Below, in pieces: positions 33,540 to 44,576 of a stretch of 64,000 bases of DNA. Position numbers and translations under genes: made by a program. The DNA is from Reticulitermes speratus. Lineage: Eukaryota > Arthropoda > Insecta > Blattodea > Rhinotermitidae. Positions within the stretch are counted from its first letter, which is position 1. Every line of letters begins with the position of its first letter. The DNA is taken from positions 2,841,501 through 2,905,500 of the forward strand of contig JAJKFL010000011.1 of the NCBI GenBank assembly GCA_021186555.1, read 5' to 3'. The notes beneath the pieces are model-generated. The model ran no database searches. It saw only the letters and a program-made list of their open reading frames with translations, and had not been told where the DNA came from.

Positions 33540-33770
33540 AGCGATGGTGTCAGGACGGCTGGTGAACGTGTTAGGGTTCAGTTGTGTATCTGGTGATAGT
33601 GTTACGGTTTCTGGTGAGTGTTAGGGAGTCTGGTGATTGGGTTAGAGCTTCTGGTAGTAGTGTTAGATTTTCTGATTATAGTGAATATGCTTTTTGTGAT
33701 AGTGTTGGGGCTTCTGATGATAGTCTTAGGGATTCTGGTGATACTGTTAGCGTTGAATATATAATAAGGT
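33540..33770. repeat. Degenerate minisatellite
   Basis: Irregular repeats of about 24-30 bp around ctggtgatagtgttagggct with heavy divergence. Both strands stay open for about 60 codons, which follows from the repeat. Confidence 0.6.
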
Positions 33771-33799
33771 AATACATATTTACTTTTACTGTTACAATC

Positions 33800-33908
33800 T
33801 ATCTCATACACGTTCCGATCCTTACTGTATCATCTACAGGGAGAAACAACCAACCTGTTGTTTCTCCCTGTAGATGATCCAGGAAGGATCCAAACGTGTA
33901 TGAGATAC
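33800..33908. mobile_element. Palindromic foldback/MITE (about 108 bp)
   Basis: Arms tctcatacacgttccgatcc, then catctacagggagaaacaac, mirrored with few mismatches (gttgtttctccctgtagatg, then ggatccaaacgtgtatgaga). The loop is about 8 nt. Single copy in the window. Confidence 0.75.
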
Positions 33909-33984
33909 GTTCTGAGTTGTACAAGTGAAGGTTGATAGTATTATCTTAGTGGTTATTTTCTGTTGAAATAATATCACCTTGATT

Positions 33985-34235
33985 TTCTCTGTCCACGCAA
34001 CGAAGGCATATGGTAGATTGGTTGCATATCTCCACTTATTCTTAACTTCGGAACCACACAGAATGAGTGGTAAACTTCACGCTCAAGCCGTTTTAGTCCC
34101 TCTGAAAGAAACCCCGGTACCCAATAGTCAGGAGGTTAAGTGGGCCCCAGAAAAGGTATGGAAATTTTGAAGAAGTGATAATTCTCTTGCCCCCGCCGGG
34201 AATGGAACCCCGGAGTGTCCAACCCGTAGCCTAGT
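33985..34235 (-). mobile_element. SINE5, full-length but diverged
   Basis: The head is at the right end on the minus strand (CTAGGCTACGGGTTGGACAC, then GGGTTCCATTCCCGG). The body includes the complement of agtgggccccagaaaaggta; the 3' part is near 33985-34060. Confidence 0.75.
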
Positions 34236-35490
34236 CAGTGTTCGGCCCAATGTTATAATTTGGGATACATTGAACACGAAGTACCAGTGCTGAAGATTGA
34301 ACAGTGACGTTCGGGTTTTTGGTTTCGAGATTTAGTAGCAGACATACCGCGCCAGTCCGTACGGAGAATTTAAAAGCTGCGATATGACGGTAGAGTTACA
34401 TTCTGTAGTGGCCAAGTTATGTGTAAAAAATTGAATAACAAATTCGTGGCTTGTGTACGGGGACACAACCGCAATCGTTTAAGGCGTGAATCCGTCTTTG
34501 TATTATTAGAGGAAGGGTAAGATGTAAATGAATAAAGTCTTGGTGGTTATACGTGAAGTATAATTGTATTTATCAAAGGCCGATGATAGGAGAAGTAAGA
34601 TACATATGGCATAGTATTTCGACATTATGAAACATTTCTTCAACTCAGCACACTTATCGGCTTATAACTTTACAAATTTTATTCTATCGGTTATTATTGC
34701 TAAATAATATTGTAGATCCTGTTATTCTCTACACATCGACACCAATTTCAACGTCCTATCTCTTCGCAATCCAAAGTTACACTGCCCAAACGCCGCGCGG
34801 CGTCGCCATTTTAAGCGTTCACGCGCAAGCGCTAACCCTCCCCCCCTCACCGCTGCACACCCCCACTACCCACCATTTTAGATACGGACATCAACCCTCT
34901 ATCCAACAAAATCTAAATCATTACATTATCATTTATAGTTTACGAGATATAAGCGCGACAAATCTTGCCATTTTTTTGGTCGCTAGAGTTTTCGTAGAGA
35001 CCCCCCTACACCGGACCGAATTTAAAGACGTATTCACGTCAAAATCTTATGCAATGTTTAACAGACCAGCTGTATTTTTTTCTCCTCTGATCAACCAGTC
35101 ATGAGACACACTGCCGCATGCAAAGACAGGCTATAGCGATTGAGTATCGCGGGGACTCGGCGAACTGCAGCCACGCTACTACACCCACAGTTCATGACCC
35201 CCCTCATGTGTGTCTCATCTCAAAAACAAAACACATGCGGTTCGGGTAGGGTCAGAAATAACAACGGCTGCTCTTAATATTACATTCTTTTCATTCGTTT
35301 CCTGCTGTATTTCAAAGCTGATAGATCTGGTACAACTGCCAAAAACCCATTGCTATTTAAACGAACTTTCTAAATACAGAGCGTTTCTTTATCGCTCTCG
35401 TAAGCAGAGCGGCTGTCAGGGAATGTCCTGGCGGATGCAGCATTTCTATCCGATAAAGCTGCCGTGCTCGATCCGTGATAAAGACTCCGC
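34236..35490. other. Unassigned DNA with a CpG-rich patch
   Basis: A 408-bp open frame (34697-35104, +) has no domain I recognise. A CpG-rich stretch (34790-34850: cgccgcgcggcgtcgccatt) is unusual for the region, but no promoter or exon can be supported. Confidence 0.4.
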
Positions 35491-35504
35491 AGGTAGGCGT
35501 TTTT

Positions 35505-35776
35505 GCTGCCGCCTTATCGTGGCGGGAGGTTTGTGTGTCCCGTTACGACCCTGAGATCTATGCTGGCGGGAGCTAAGCTCCTGGTAGGGCCACCCAAGCC
35601 AGACAGGTCGAAGGGCAGGGACCAGACAAAGAGCAGCCCACTGGTCCTCCAGGTTGGGGGTTGGGGCATTAGGCTGACGACCTGATACCCGGAAAAATAT
35701 CTCATTGTCCAGAAACCCGATTAATCGGGATGCCAAAGTCCACCAAGGGCTGCAGTGCAAGAGAAGAAGAAGAAGA
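35505..35776 (+). mobile_element. Unclassified retroposon with (AAG)n tail
   Basis: 272 bp between perfect 14-bp duplications, aggtaggcgttttt (35491-35504 and 35777-35790). It ends in (aga)n at 35761-35776. The body contains ggtcctccaggttgggggtt and ggcattaggctgacgacctg, reminiscent of RTE-type LINE leader sequence as I recall it. No A or B box and no open frame. Single copy here. Confidence 0.85.
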
Positions 35777-36014
35777 AGGTAGGCGTTTTTAATACGTACG
35801 CCTGCAAGTGTCACAGATGATGTCTGCCAGAGATACAGCGACGCAACACGAGCAGAAAAAGAAACCAGTTAGATTCGGGAATCCGTTGTTTGTAATGACA
35901 CTGATTATTATTTACGATGTACAATCAGCAACGGCGCTCACGCTGAAGTCCAGTACGTGGCAGTCAAAACTCCTTAGACTTCTTTATGCTCTACATACTT
36001 CATTATTGTACAAA

Positions 36015-36215
36015 GCTTACTTTTCCAAAACACTCAACCCGGCTCTGGGGCCCATCCAACATCCTATTCAATGGATATCGGAGGGGGGGGGGCTCTTTCC
36101 CCGGGAGTAAAGCGGCCGGGGCGTGAAGCTGATCACTCACCTCATCTAGTGCCGAGATTAAGAAACAGCGGACCCATACTTCTGCTCCCCGCACATGCTT
36201 TCACACCGTGCACAA
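36015..36215 (+). mobile_element. SINE5, headless copy
   Basis: Body only: aacccggctctggggcccat, then caatggatatcgga, a G-run, and ctttccccgggagtaaagcg to the 3' part with gtgccgagattaaga. The tRNA-like head is absent. Confidence 0.75.
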
Positions 36216-36309
36216 AGAAACTTTACCATTTATCTTAAAAATAAATTACATAATTTTAAAAATTAATTATAAGGAAAGTAACATACGTAAAAAAAAGCTA
36301 CAGTTTCCC

Positions 36310-36600
36310 TGTGCACGCCGTGAAGGCATATATGGGGTTAAGGACCGGACGGTCCGGGGTTCGAATCCTGGCAGGGGCAAGATATTTTTCTCTTGTCCAA
36401 AACGTTCAGACCGGCTCTGGGGCCCACCCAGCCTCCTATTCACTGGTTAATAGGGTTATTTACTGGGGATAAGGCGGTCGGGGCGTGAAGTTAACCACTC
36501 ACCTCAATCTGGTGCCAACGTTAAGAATGAATGCAGCTATACTTCTTCTCCCCCTATACGCTTTGATGGCGTGAACAGGAGAAGTTCACCTCTTTATCGT
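36310..36600 (+). mobile_element. SINE5
   Basis: B-box region ggggttcgaatcctggcagg at 36356-36375 and body gctctggggcccacccagcc at 36415. The 3' part has ggtgccaacgttaagaatga. The A-box half is replaced or eroded (gcatatatggggttaaggac). Confidence 0.78.
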
Positions 36601-37029
36601 TTATGTTAATCGTGTGTAATTTCAATATGCAGATTACCGCGAGAGCAGAGTCGTGTAAGGTACAGTGACAGCATCGCCATACCAGCTGCTGTAAAGGCAC
36701 TCAACTTCCACCGTTTAAATATATGCGCTACACACCGTAACACTGTGCACTGCCGAACGGGCTGACAGGCGTACCATCTCGACGACAATTTTATAGCTTC
36801 TACACGCAAAACACGACATTCCTACTCGCAGTTGCTCAAAATATTACCCATGAACATACTACCAGTCATTACACACTTGTACGCAAGGTCCTGATGCAAC
36901 ATAATTTGACTTTAATGCAGGGTTCGCATTTTCAAGAACGCAGGCCACATTACACAAGGCGAAGCGTATTAGAGAAAAATGTTACTTGTTACTACAAAAC
37001 TGTGTGCGAACGACAGTTACATTCAGGAT
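36601..37029. other. Unassigned DNA
   Basis: No gene or repeat is recognised. Confidence 0.3.
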
Positions 37030-37195
37030 TCAGCTCTTCTGAGATGTGACGCTGTCATTAGGTGTCTCCCGACGTTTCGAAGGAACAACTTCGAAGACGC
37101 ACTTTGTTCTTTCGAAACGTCAGGAACAACTTACCCTACGACACGGAGTCAGATTCCACAAGACATCAGCAACACCGCTGTGAGAACCTCAAATC
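37030..37195. mobile_element. Foldback element F1
   Basis: Left arm gagatgtgacgctgtcatta, then cccgacgtttcgaaggaac; right arm tctttcgaaacgtcaggaac, then cgacacggagtcagattcca and caccgctgtgagaacctcaa, the conserved outer end. Confidence 0.85.
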
Positions 37196-37325
37196 TCGCA
37201 CAGTCACATCATTGGTATTAAATTGCAACATAATTAACACTTACAATTACGACTGTGTACAGTATGACGCCGTATGGTCTGATCCAGTACTAGATGTGGA
37301 ATTCGACGCACGTATAGGAAGGAAG

Positions 37326-37845
37326 CGCTGACTGGAGACTTCAATGCACGTATACAAAGAAAACGCTGACTGGAAACCTAAATGCTCGTATACAAAGAAA
37401 ACGCTGACTGGAGACTTCAATGCACGTATACAAAGAAAACGCTGACTGGAACCTAAATGCTCGTATACAAAGAAAACGCTGACTGGAGACTTCAATGCAC
37501 GTATACAAAGAAAACGCTGACTGGAAACCTAAATGCTCGTATACAAAGAAAACGCTGGCTGGAGACTTCAATGCACGTAGACAAAGTAAACGCTGACTGG
37601 AGACTTCAATGAACGTATACAAAGAAAACGCTGACTGGATACTTCAATGAACATATACAAAGAAAACGATGACTGGAGACTTCAATGCATGTATACAAAG
37701 AAAACGCTGACTGGAGACTTCAATGCACGTATACAAAGAAAACGCTGACTGGAAACCTAAATGCTCGTATACAAAGAAAACGCTGGCTGGAGACTTCAAT
37801 GCACGTAGACAAAGAAAACGCTCACTGGAGACTTCAATGCCTGTA
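37326..37845. repeat. 38-bp minisatellite, about 13 copies, two unit types
   Basis: Type A reads ctgactggagacttcaatgc, type B ctgactggaaacctaaatgc; both end in gtatacaaagaaaacg. The left half alternates A-B-A-B. The pair B then A-prime (ctggctgg...gtagac) occurs twice, at about 37518-37594 and 37748-37823, showing a block duplication inside the array. Confidence 0.93.
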
Positions 37846-37849
37846 CGTG

Positions 37850-38609
37850 TAAAACACATTGCTGGCGGACACGTGCATTACACTGTACAACACAACGCAA
37901 AACTTTCTCTCATTTAAAGAGAAATAGGAGATTCTAGTAGAATAGTAACAGTTTCCTTGTGAGTTAAGATATATTTCGTGATTTACAGGCGGTGATCTTA
38001 CGCAAATGTCAATGTGCGTACAGACAACTCAACTACGACGCAACAATACAAACAGATGGAGAGTGTAACACTGAAATGCTGGATGATCATGTAACACTTT
38101 GAAGCATGAAACTAGCCTGAATTAAATATTCAGTTTCCGCCTCACAGTAACATTCTGCGCCTCCATTATAAATATTAATTAGTTATTACCTAAGACATTT
38201 ACCTAGGAAGTAAACAACCGGGTACTACAGCCAGGGGTATCCACCCTACAAAACCTGGAATTGGTTGGGAGACAGATGTTTGCAGACAGATGTTTGCAGA
38301 CAGATGTTTGCAGACAGATTTTCTATAGATTGTATGTAATAACATAAGTATTTTAAACTGTAAAATCAGAGACTACGACATTTACCACTCAGATACACGA
38401 TGTACACTGCAAATGTCTATGTACGTTGCCTCCGTAATGATGGCTGAAATGGTCAGCCGAAACATGTAGGAGTGTAAAAATAAAGTTATTGTGCACTGGT
38501 TGGTGGTAAAAAAAAACTTACATATGTAAAGCGACTGCACGAAACATGTATAATATTAAGCATATTTTGAAAAATATTAACTTCCTATAACTTACGCCAT
38601 TCTTCCAAT
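37850..38609. other. Unassigned DNA
   Basis: A 14-bp repeat, gacagatgtttgca, occurs 3.7 times at 38271-38322. Otherwise only the motif at 38440-38475 is noted. Confidence 0.5.
38440..38475 (+). other. Hammerhead-like motif
   Basis: aatgatggctgaaatggtca, then gccgaaacatgtagg: a 5-bp stem GGCTG/CAGCC immediately followed by GAAAC. It shares the layout stem-then-GAAACATGT with 58780-58815. The conserved 5' side (CTGANGA) is incomplete here (taatgat). Confidence 0.4.
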
Positions 38610-38690
38610 ATCCTAACAGTCACTGATACCATGGAGCAGAGTCCTCCTTGGAAAGCTAACATTCTTCCGCCAGTCAAATTCCATGCGTTT
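38610..38690 (-). mobile_element. LINE B 3' end
   Basis: The minus-strand 3' terminus: ccatggagcagagtcctcct, then ccgccagtcaaattcc, matching 19725-19790 and 50480-50540. Confidence 0.7.
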
Positions 38691-38739
38691 TATAGAACCA
38701 CAAAATTCAGTGCCGTGTACAATCGTCTTGTCACTGGTC

Positions 38740-38960
38740 CTATACTAAACCACATAACCCCAATTAATACTCTCCCATTTTCATGTGCGTTCGCAAAATT
38801 GCGAAAATCGACTATTAGCTTCATTATGTCTCTCTGCCCGTCCGTCTGTCTGTCCACGTGTAACAACTCGGCTCCCACTGGACGAATTTTCATTAAATTT
38901 GATATTTATTTTTCGAACTCCATCGAGAGAATTCAAGTTTCACTAAAATCTGATAAGAAT
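38740..38960 (+). repeat. Dispersed repeat with (CCGT)n-type core
   Basis: Same repeat as 9590-9800 in the opposite orientation: tgcgttcgcaaaattgcga, gcccgtccgtctgtctgtcc, then ggctcccactggacgaattt. Confidence 0.65.
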
Positions 38961-40220
38961 AACTGGCACTTTACATGAAGACTTGTGTACATTTACGATA
39001 ATATCTCGAGGAATTCTTCTTAGAATGAGAAATATTTCAGACAGAAACTGTAAAGAGAATCAAAACACACATTTACGTTCAATAATTTTTTCCCCGAAAA
39101 TCATGACGTTTATCACATAATATGGAAAAGTACAGTAGGGCCAGGAAGGCCACAGATGACATAACAAGGCACAAGCGCTTTGCATGCTGGATAACTAAGA
39201 CTAAAGACACACACTTACTGCTTTTCCACTGCAACAATGTTAACGCGAACTTGTCTCAATGTTACGTTTATTCATACATTGTCTGCGTTTTGTGCATTTA
39301 AGATACATTTTGGTGCTATCTTTCATCTACGCCTTGGTCTCCCATTCGGTCACTTTCCTGTGACTATTCCAAAATCATTACGCATTTCTCTTCTGTCACA
39401 TGTCTCACGTGCCTCATCTATTACTGTCAGAATTTAGACACCATAATACTTGCCGTACGAAGTGTATGCCTACTTAACTAGCGCCTAAATTCGGTTAGGC
39501 ACACAAATGGCAATCATACTAACATTATTGTTTTACAAAAATTTGTTGCTACCTTGTTTGGAAGATAGATTCCTCCGAAACTTCAGTACATCCCCAACCA
39601 ACACATAATCAGTCTAGAAGACCGCAATCTTGACTCGTGAGAAATTTAAATTTCAATCAGGAATTATACTTTTGCTTGGTGATTCATTTCTATTGTTTAC
39701 GTGGTCTATCTGGGTCTCTTCGACCTGTAATGTGGTAAAGAAGGACGACCTTCCGCTACCTCTTTTCCACCACCAGTTCGATGTGTTGTCTCCTGTTATC
39801 TGTATTATCTCCAATTTTACTTAAAGCTGAATATATTTAACTCCAGTTTCTTTTTAATTTCGCATCTGACAATGCAAGGTACATCTCTACATTCCTACAG
39901 AAATTTAATTTTTGCAGCCTGTAGGTGACATTCTTTCTTCTTCTTAAGGACTCATCATTCACTGCCATAGAGCAAGGTGACATCAGTTTCAAAATTAGGT
40001 TAAGACCATATAAATGCTTGAAATAAACGAGGAAACAACTGTTGTTGGTTCACGTTAAGACCGATACAACGTATATAAAAATACATCTATGACGTAACAG
40101 GAACTCTACGTTAAAACATTAAATGTTGTAGCCAATCATTTAATTCAAGCTATCTGCGCAGGTCAGGCCAAACAAATGAAAGCCGCGTTCAAAATACAAA
40201 CACTAGCAACCAATAACTCT
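38961..40220. other. Unassigned DNA
   Basis: A stretch at 39086-39137 (ccccgaaaatcatgacgttt) resembles 17307-17345. Short open frames at 39237 and 39630 (+) have no recognisable domain. Confidence 0.35.
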
Positions 40221-40729
40221 CGGCAGAAATTAACTGTTTCAGTAATAAGATAAGGCACAAGTACAGTTCACCCTATAACATAAGACACAGAGGGGGAAGA
40301 GATATATAGCTCTACTCTTTCTTTAACTTCGACGCTGGACAATGGGTGGTTAACGCCAAGCCCCGACCGCTTTACCCCGGGAATTACCTCGGCAGAAATT
40401 AACTGTTTCAGTAATAAGATAAGGCACAAGTACAGTTCACCCTATAACATAAGACACAGAGGGGGAAGAGATATATAGCTCTACTCTTTCTTTAACTTCG
40501 ACGCTGGACAATGGGTGGTTAACGCCAAGCCCCGACCGCTTTACCCCCGGGAATTACCTCGGCAGAAATTAACTGTTTCAGTAATAAGATAAGGCAAAAG
40601 TACAGTTCACCCTATAACATAAGACACAGAAGGGGAAGAGATATATAGCTCTACTCTTTCTTTAACTTCGACGCTGGACAATGGGTGGTTAACGCCAAGC
40701 CCCGACCGCTTTACCCCCCGGGAATTACC
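40221..40729. repeat. 169/170-bp tandem triplication inside SINE5
   Basis: Units start at 40221, 40390 and 40560 (cggcagaaattaactgtttc) and end at gggaattacc. Each contains the SINE5 3' portion (acgctggacaatgggtggtt, then gccaagccccgaccgcttta). Units differ by only a few bases. Confidence 0.93.
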
Positions 40730-40865
40730 CGATAACAATTGTATAAGAGGCTGGTTGTGCCACAGGGCCGGTCAATACGGATGCCAAAATTTCGCCCCTA
40801 CAAGGATTCGAACCCAGGACCGTCCAGCCCCTAGCAAGTCGCTATACCGACTACGCTATCCCGCT
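40270..40865 (-). mobile_element. SINE5 with triplicated 3' part
   Basis: The minus-strand head at 40865-40800 is well kept: GCGGGATAGCGTAGTCGGTA (A-box region) and CTGGGTTCGAATCCTTGTAG (B box). The body (complement of gaggctggttgtgccacagg) is followed by three copies of the 3' part. Confidence 0.82.
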
Positions 40866-41611
40866 GTTTTAATAATATGGTTAAAAATGTTCCTTTTTGG
40901 AACAAAAACAGATATTTTTCCCGTCCTACAGATCGCACCTGCGTGCTGTACCTGATGCGTGTGTAGAATGCCAGATATATTATTAAAAGGACACCATAAA
41001 CAGGAGAGGTCACATTCGACCTTGACATTTGCTAGGGCGGATTTACATGGGATGTGTAGGTATTTACATGCTGTTAAGCTCGTGCACTATCTTGCTCTGC
41101 TGTCAGGTTCCTGTCTGAACCGTGTGCAGAATCTCTGTTTACTGTAATCGGTACCTTCAGGCAAAATACCAACCCATAATATCTGTATTCCAGCTGAAGG
41201 ATCAGTAATTAGCTACGCACTTCTCCACTCGCTTAAGTACACATAATGACGCACAGTTCTACGTACAGAACATCAGCTTAACTCACAGGAGAAAATTTAG
41301 AGAGACCAGTGAAAATATATCCATTGCCAATACTATGCATATATAAACTAATTGCTCATAAAAAAAGCAATTTGTCGTAACCCACCGACACACAGTTTTA
41401 CAGGAGACAGAAAAAACTTGACCGATCCTCAATAGACCAACACTTAAGCGTGTTATGTTGTCACGAATATATAAGGATAAGCAATTTTTGTGGACACAAC
41501 ATTTTGACAGAAGGTGTGTTTGTAACCAAGCTGTCTAGTAATGCGGGAATCTCAGTTTGACAAATTGTGTGGGTTACGACAAACTGCGGTTTGATGAGCG
41601 ATAAGTCAATA
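40866..41611. other. Unassigned DNA
   Basis: No gene or repeat is recognised. The open frame at 40959-41147 (+) has no recognisable domain. Confidence 0.3.
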
Positions 41612-41613
41612 TA

Positions 41614-41691
41614 CAGGGCATACACAAACGAATGGTGCGGTTTTAATAGTGAACACTATTAAAACCGCACCATTCTTTTGTGTATGCCCTG
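41614..41691. mobile_element. Palindromic MITE (78 bp)
   Basis: CAGGG-family inverted repeat, ggttttaatag subtype, flanked by TA. One mismatch between arms (acaaacgaatg on the left). Confidence 0.92.
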
Positions 41692-41786
41692 TATAACTAC
41701 TGTTAAATTACTTGGTGGTTGAGGTTATATAATTACTTCAATATACCAGCGAAAGTTGAGCAAAAAGAACTAAACTACTATCTCAA

Positions 41787-42150
41787 ATAATAATAATAAT
41801 AATAATAATCCAATATTATTTGGGTGATCAAATCCAGGAAGCTAAGATGGGCGGAGCACACGCCACGTATAGGAGAGAAGAAAAATGCATACGGGGAACT
41901 GGTGGACAAACATGGAAAGAGACCAGTTTGAAAATCTAGGTGTAGATGAGAGGATAATATTAAAATTGATCTTGAAGAAATAGGGTGGGTTCGCATTGAC
42001 TGGATTGATATGGCTCATGATAGAGACAAGTGGCGAGCTTCTGCAAACACGGTAATGAACGTCCGAGTTTCGTAAAATACGGGAAATCTCTTGACTAACT
42101 GAGAAACTACTAGCTCTCCAAGAATGACTATGCTCCACGGAGTTAATTAA
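41787..42150 (+). mobile_element. LINE B fragment, C-terminus and 3' end
   Basis: After an (aat)n stretch (41787-41808) the plus strand carries gtgatcaaatccaggaagct and agatgggcggagcacacgcc (decayed [11 protein letters not shown] region), then gaggataatattaaaattga and, at the 3' end, gactatgctccacggagtta. Frame breaks are present. Confidence 0.75.
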
Positions 42151-42362
42151 TAACAATAATTAATAATAACAATAATTAATAATAACTCTTTCAAGTTCTT
42201 TAAAAATGGAATAATAAAAATCACAGACAATACTGCAAACCAAAAAAAAAGCCGTAAACACATTAAAAAGGACAGAATTTGAATAAATAACAGCATTATT
42301 AACAAGACGATCACAAAAAATAAATGATTCACAGCTAAGATTATAAATTAGCGAACCTTACA

Positions 42363-43339
42363 CAGGTAGCCCTCGGTTTACGACGCGGTTCCGTTCCTGA
42401 AAAAACTGTCACAAAAAAAATCAGTGTAAAATGAAGCTAATTATATAATGTAAGTGATTGGGAAGTCACAGATTTACGTTCCAGGCTCCTCTCAAAATCG
42501 ACATAAGTAATAGAATATTATTACGTTTAAAGTTCCGAAATAAATGCTGTGAATGTAAGAACAGCATCTTTATGAATATAAGTCAGTTAAATGTAATACA
42601 GCATAAAATAACCGAACTAAATTTAATTGAATAAAAAAAATTAAATTTTGTAATTTACTTTGACATGTTCGAAGCCCAAGACCAAACGTTTTTGTAAACG
42701 GCACCGTAAGGTCCCGGCACTGTAAGGTCCCGGCACTGTAAGGTCCCGGCACTGTAAGGTCCCGGCACCGTAAGGTACCGGCACCGTAAGGTCCCGGCAC
42801 CGTAAGGTCCCGGCACCGTAAGGTACCGGCACCGTAAGGTACCGGCACCGTAAGGTACCGGCACCGTAAGGTACCGGCACCGTAAGGTACCGGCACTGTA
42901 AGGTCCCGGCACCGTAAGGTCCCTGCAGTGATCTTCTTTGACAGTGGCGTAATGCAGAGATTTTACTTGACGAAGTCCTAAACTTCTCTTACCAGACATG
43001 GCGGCTCTCATTTTATTAATTTAATCAACAATTTTTAATTAAAACTAAAAAACGGACACTGTAGAAGAGTGGCCCTACAACAGTACACCAACACGCAAAG
43101 TAAGTCTTCCTCTCTTCTTATCTCCGGCCACATCAACCCTGATTGGCTTAGATGCTAGATGTGGATAGTTCGCATCTCTGATTGGCTGTGCTGTTACATT
43201 ACATCATATCCGGTATTTACAGTTGCGCATTTTTTAATTTTTTCGTAGTTTTTTTTTCACATTTTCGACCTTCTGGTTTCAAAACCGTCGTTATTGTGAA
43301 TCGTCGCGAAACAAATAGTCGTAAATCGAGGGTTACCTG
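42363..43339. mobile_element. Tigger/pogo-like non-autonomous element
   Basis: Ends CAGGTAGCCCTCGGTTTACG on the left and, mirrored, cgtaaatcgagggttacctg on the right (about 25 bp matched, weaker beyond). TA follows on the right (43340-43341); the left flank reads CA. The terminal sequence resembles Tigger-type transposons as I recall them. It contains a 16-bp array but no transposase domain I recognise. The minus-strand stretch MSGKRSLGLRQVKSLHYATV (42940-43000) could be a coding remnant but is unassigned. Confidence 0.7.
42703..42924. repeat. 16-bp minisatellite, about 14 copies
   Basis: The unit is gtaaggtcccggcacc, with blocks of the variants cactgt, caccgt and ggtaccgg. It lies within the Tigger-like element. 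Confidence 0.95.
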
Positions 43340-43394
43340 TACTTAGTTCTCAATTATTAATACACATACGGAATATCCTACGTACATTAAAAGG

Positions 43395-43643
43395 AAAGCA
43401 GGCTGACGTATTGGTCACACCTTGTGTAGGAACTGCCTTCTAAAGCGCGTTATTGGAGGAAAGACATAAGGAACAGGAAAACGAGGAAGAAGACGTAAGC
43501 AGCTACTGGATAGCTTTAAGGAAACGAAAAGATACTGAAATTTGAAATAGGAAGCACTAGATCGCACTCTGTGGAGAACTCGCTTTGGAAGAGGCTACGG
43601 ACCTGTCGTAAGACAGACTAATGAATGAATGAATGAATGAATG
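43395..43643 (+). mobile_element. LINE A 3' end with (ATGA)n tail
   Basis: Begins attggtcacaccttgtgtag (the WIGHILRR-coding region in decayed form), runs through cactagatcgcactctgtgg and tacggacctgtcgtaagaca, and ends with the (aatg)n tail at 43618-43643. Severely 5'-truncated. Confidence 0.8.
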
Positions 43644-43985
43644 ACTGTGTCAGTTAACAAAATTCTAAGCGACTATTTCGAAATCTGAACCAATGTGTAA
43701 CAAAAACTAGATAAAAGACACAGTGTGGTTCACAGCTAATCTCATGTCGTGAGGAGATACGAGGCAGGACTGTATAATATCAACTGCTTAAAAATACGAT
43801 GGTGATAATTGGTAGGGGCAAAATCAGTTAATTAACACTTTAGGGATTGAAACTTATCTAACGTTACATAAACATTCAGCTCGTAAATCGCAGGGGAAAC
43901 AGTTCGTCTCTACCACACAGACCACTCAGCTAATACTGTTGAGGGAAATAATCGCTGTTTGTAGGATGAAGAATCATATGAAACA
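43644..43985. other. Unassigned DNA
   Basis: No gene or repeat is recognised. Confidence 0.3.
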
Positions 43986-43987
43986 CA

Positions 43988-44574
43988 CAGGGTGATTCAG
44001 AAGGAAAGGTCCATATTTTCGGAGGAGATAGTACCGGTCATTGTGAGAAAAAAAATTCATATGCACATCTGTCTAATTCTGAACTGTTACCGAGATAAAA
44101 CTGTTTGAATCTGGCGCGCACTGTTCTTCCCTCCCGCTTAGATTTTGGTTTGTGGGGTTGGATGAAGAGCGAAGTGTACAAAAGAAAGGTGGCTACACGA
44201 GAGGAATTGCTGGCACGCATTTTGGATGCTGCTGCCCGTATAAAGGAACGTAAAGATCAACTGAGACGAACAACACGCGATCTTCGGACACGAGTAGCAA
44301 AGTGCACTGAGATTGACGGTGGGATTTTTCGAACATTTATTGTGAACTGTAACAAATTTGTCATTTAAACATTAAATTAAAATAAAAATAAAATTAACAG
44401 TACGCGACTTCTCTTTCTTTATTACCATTCACAATGCTTTTTGTATTTGTAGATCCAAACAGCTCTATCTCGATAACCATTCAGAATTAGACACAAGTAC
44501 ACATGAATTTTTTTTTCACAATGACCGATATTATCACCTGCCAAAATACTGACCATCCCTCCTGAATCACCCTG
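43988..44574 (+). mobile_element. Mariner-like element with long inverted repeats and transposase C-terminus
   Basis: Inverted repeats of about 120 bp: CAGGGTGATTCAGAAGGAAA at the left, complement tcctgaatcaccctg at the right. The plus strand (44105-44368) encodes LDFGLWGWMKSEVYKRKVAT, then REELLARILDAAARIKE and RVAKCTEIDGGIFRTFI. This matches the DFxLWGxLK...V...I...R...C...GGxF tail of mariner-type transposases, beyond the last catalytic residue. The frame is intact for 87 codons, but most of the enzyme is absent. TA lies at the right flank. Confidence 0.85.
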
Positions 44575-44576
44575 TA

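Noticed and set aside
34697-35104. A 135-codon frame next to a CpG-rich patch
   Set aside because: Composition is biased and no domain is recognised; not supported as a gene.
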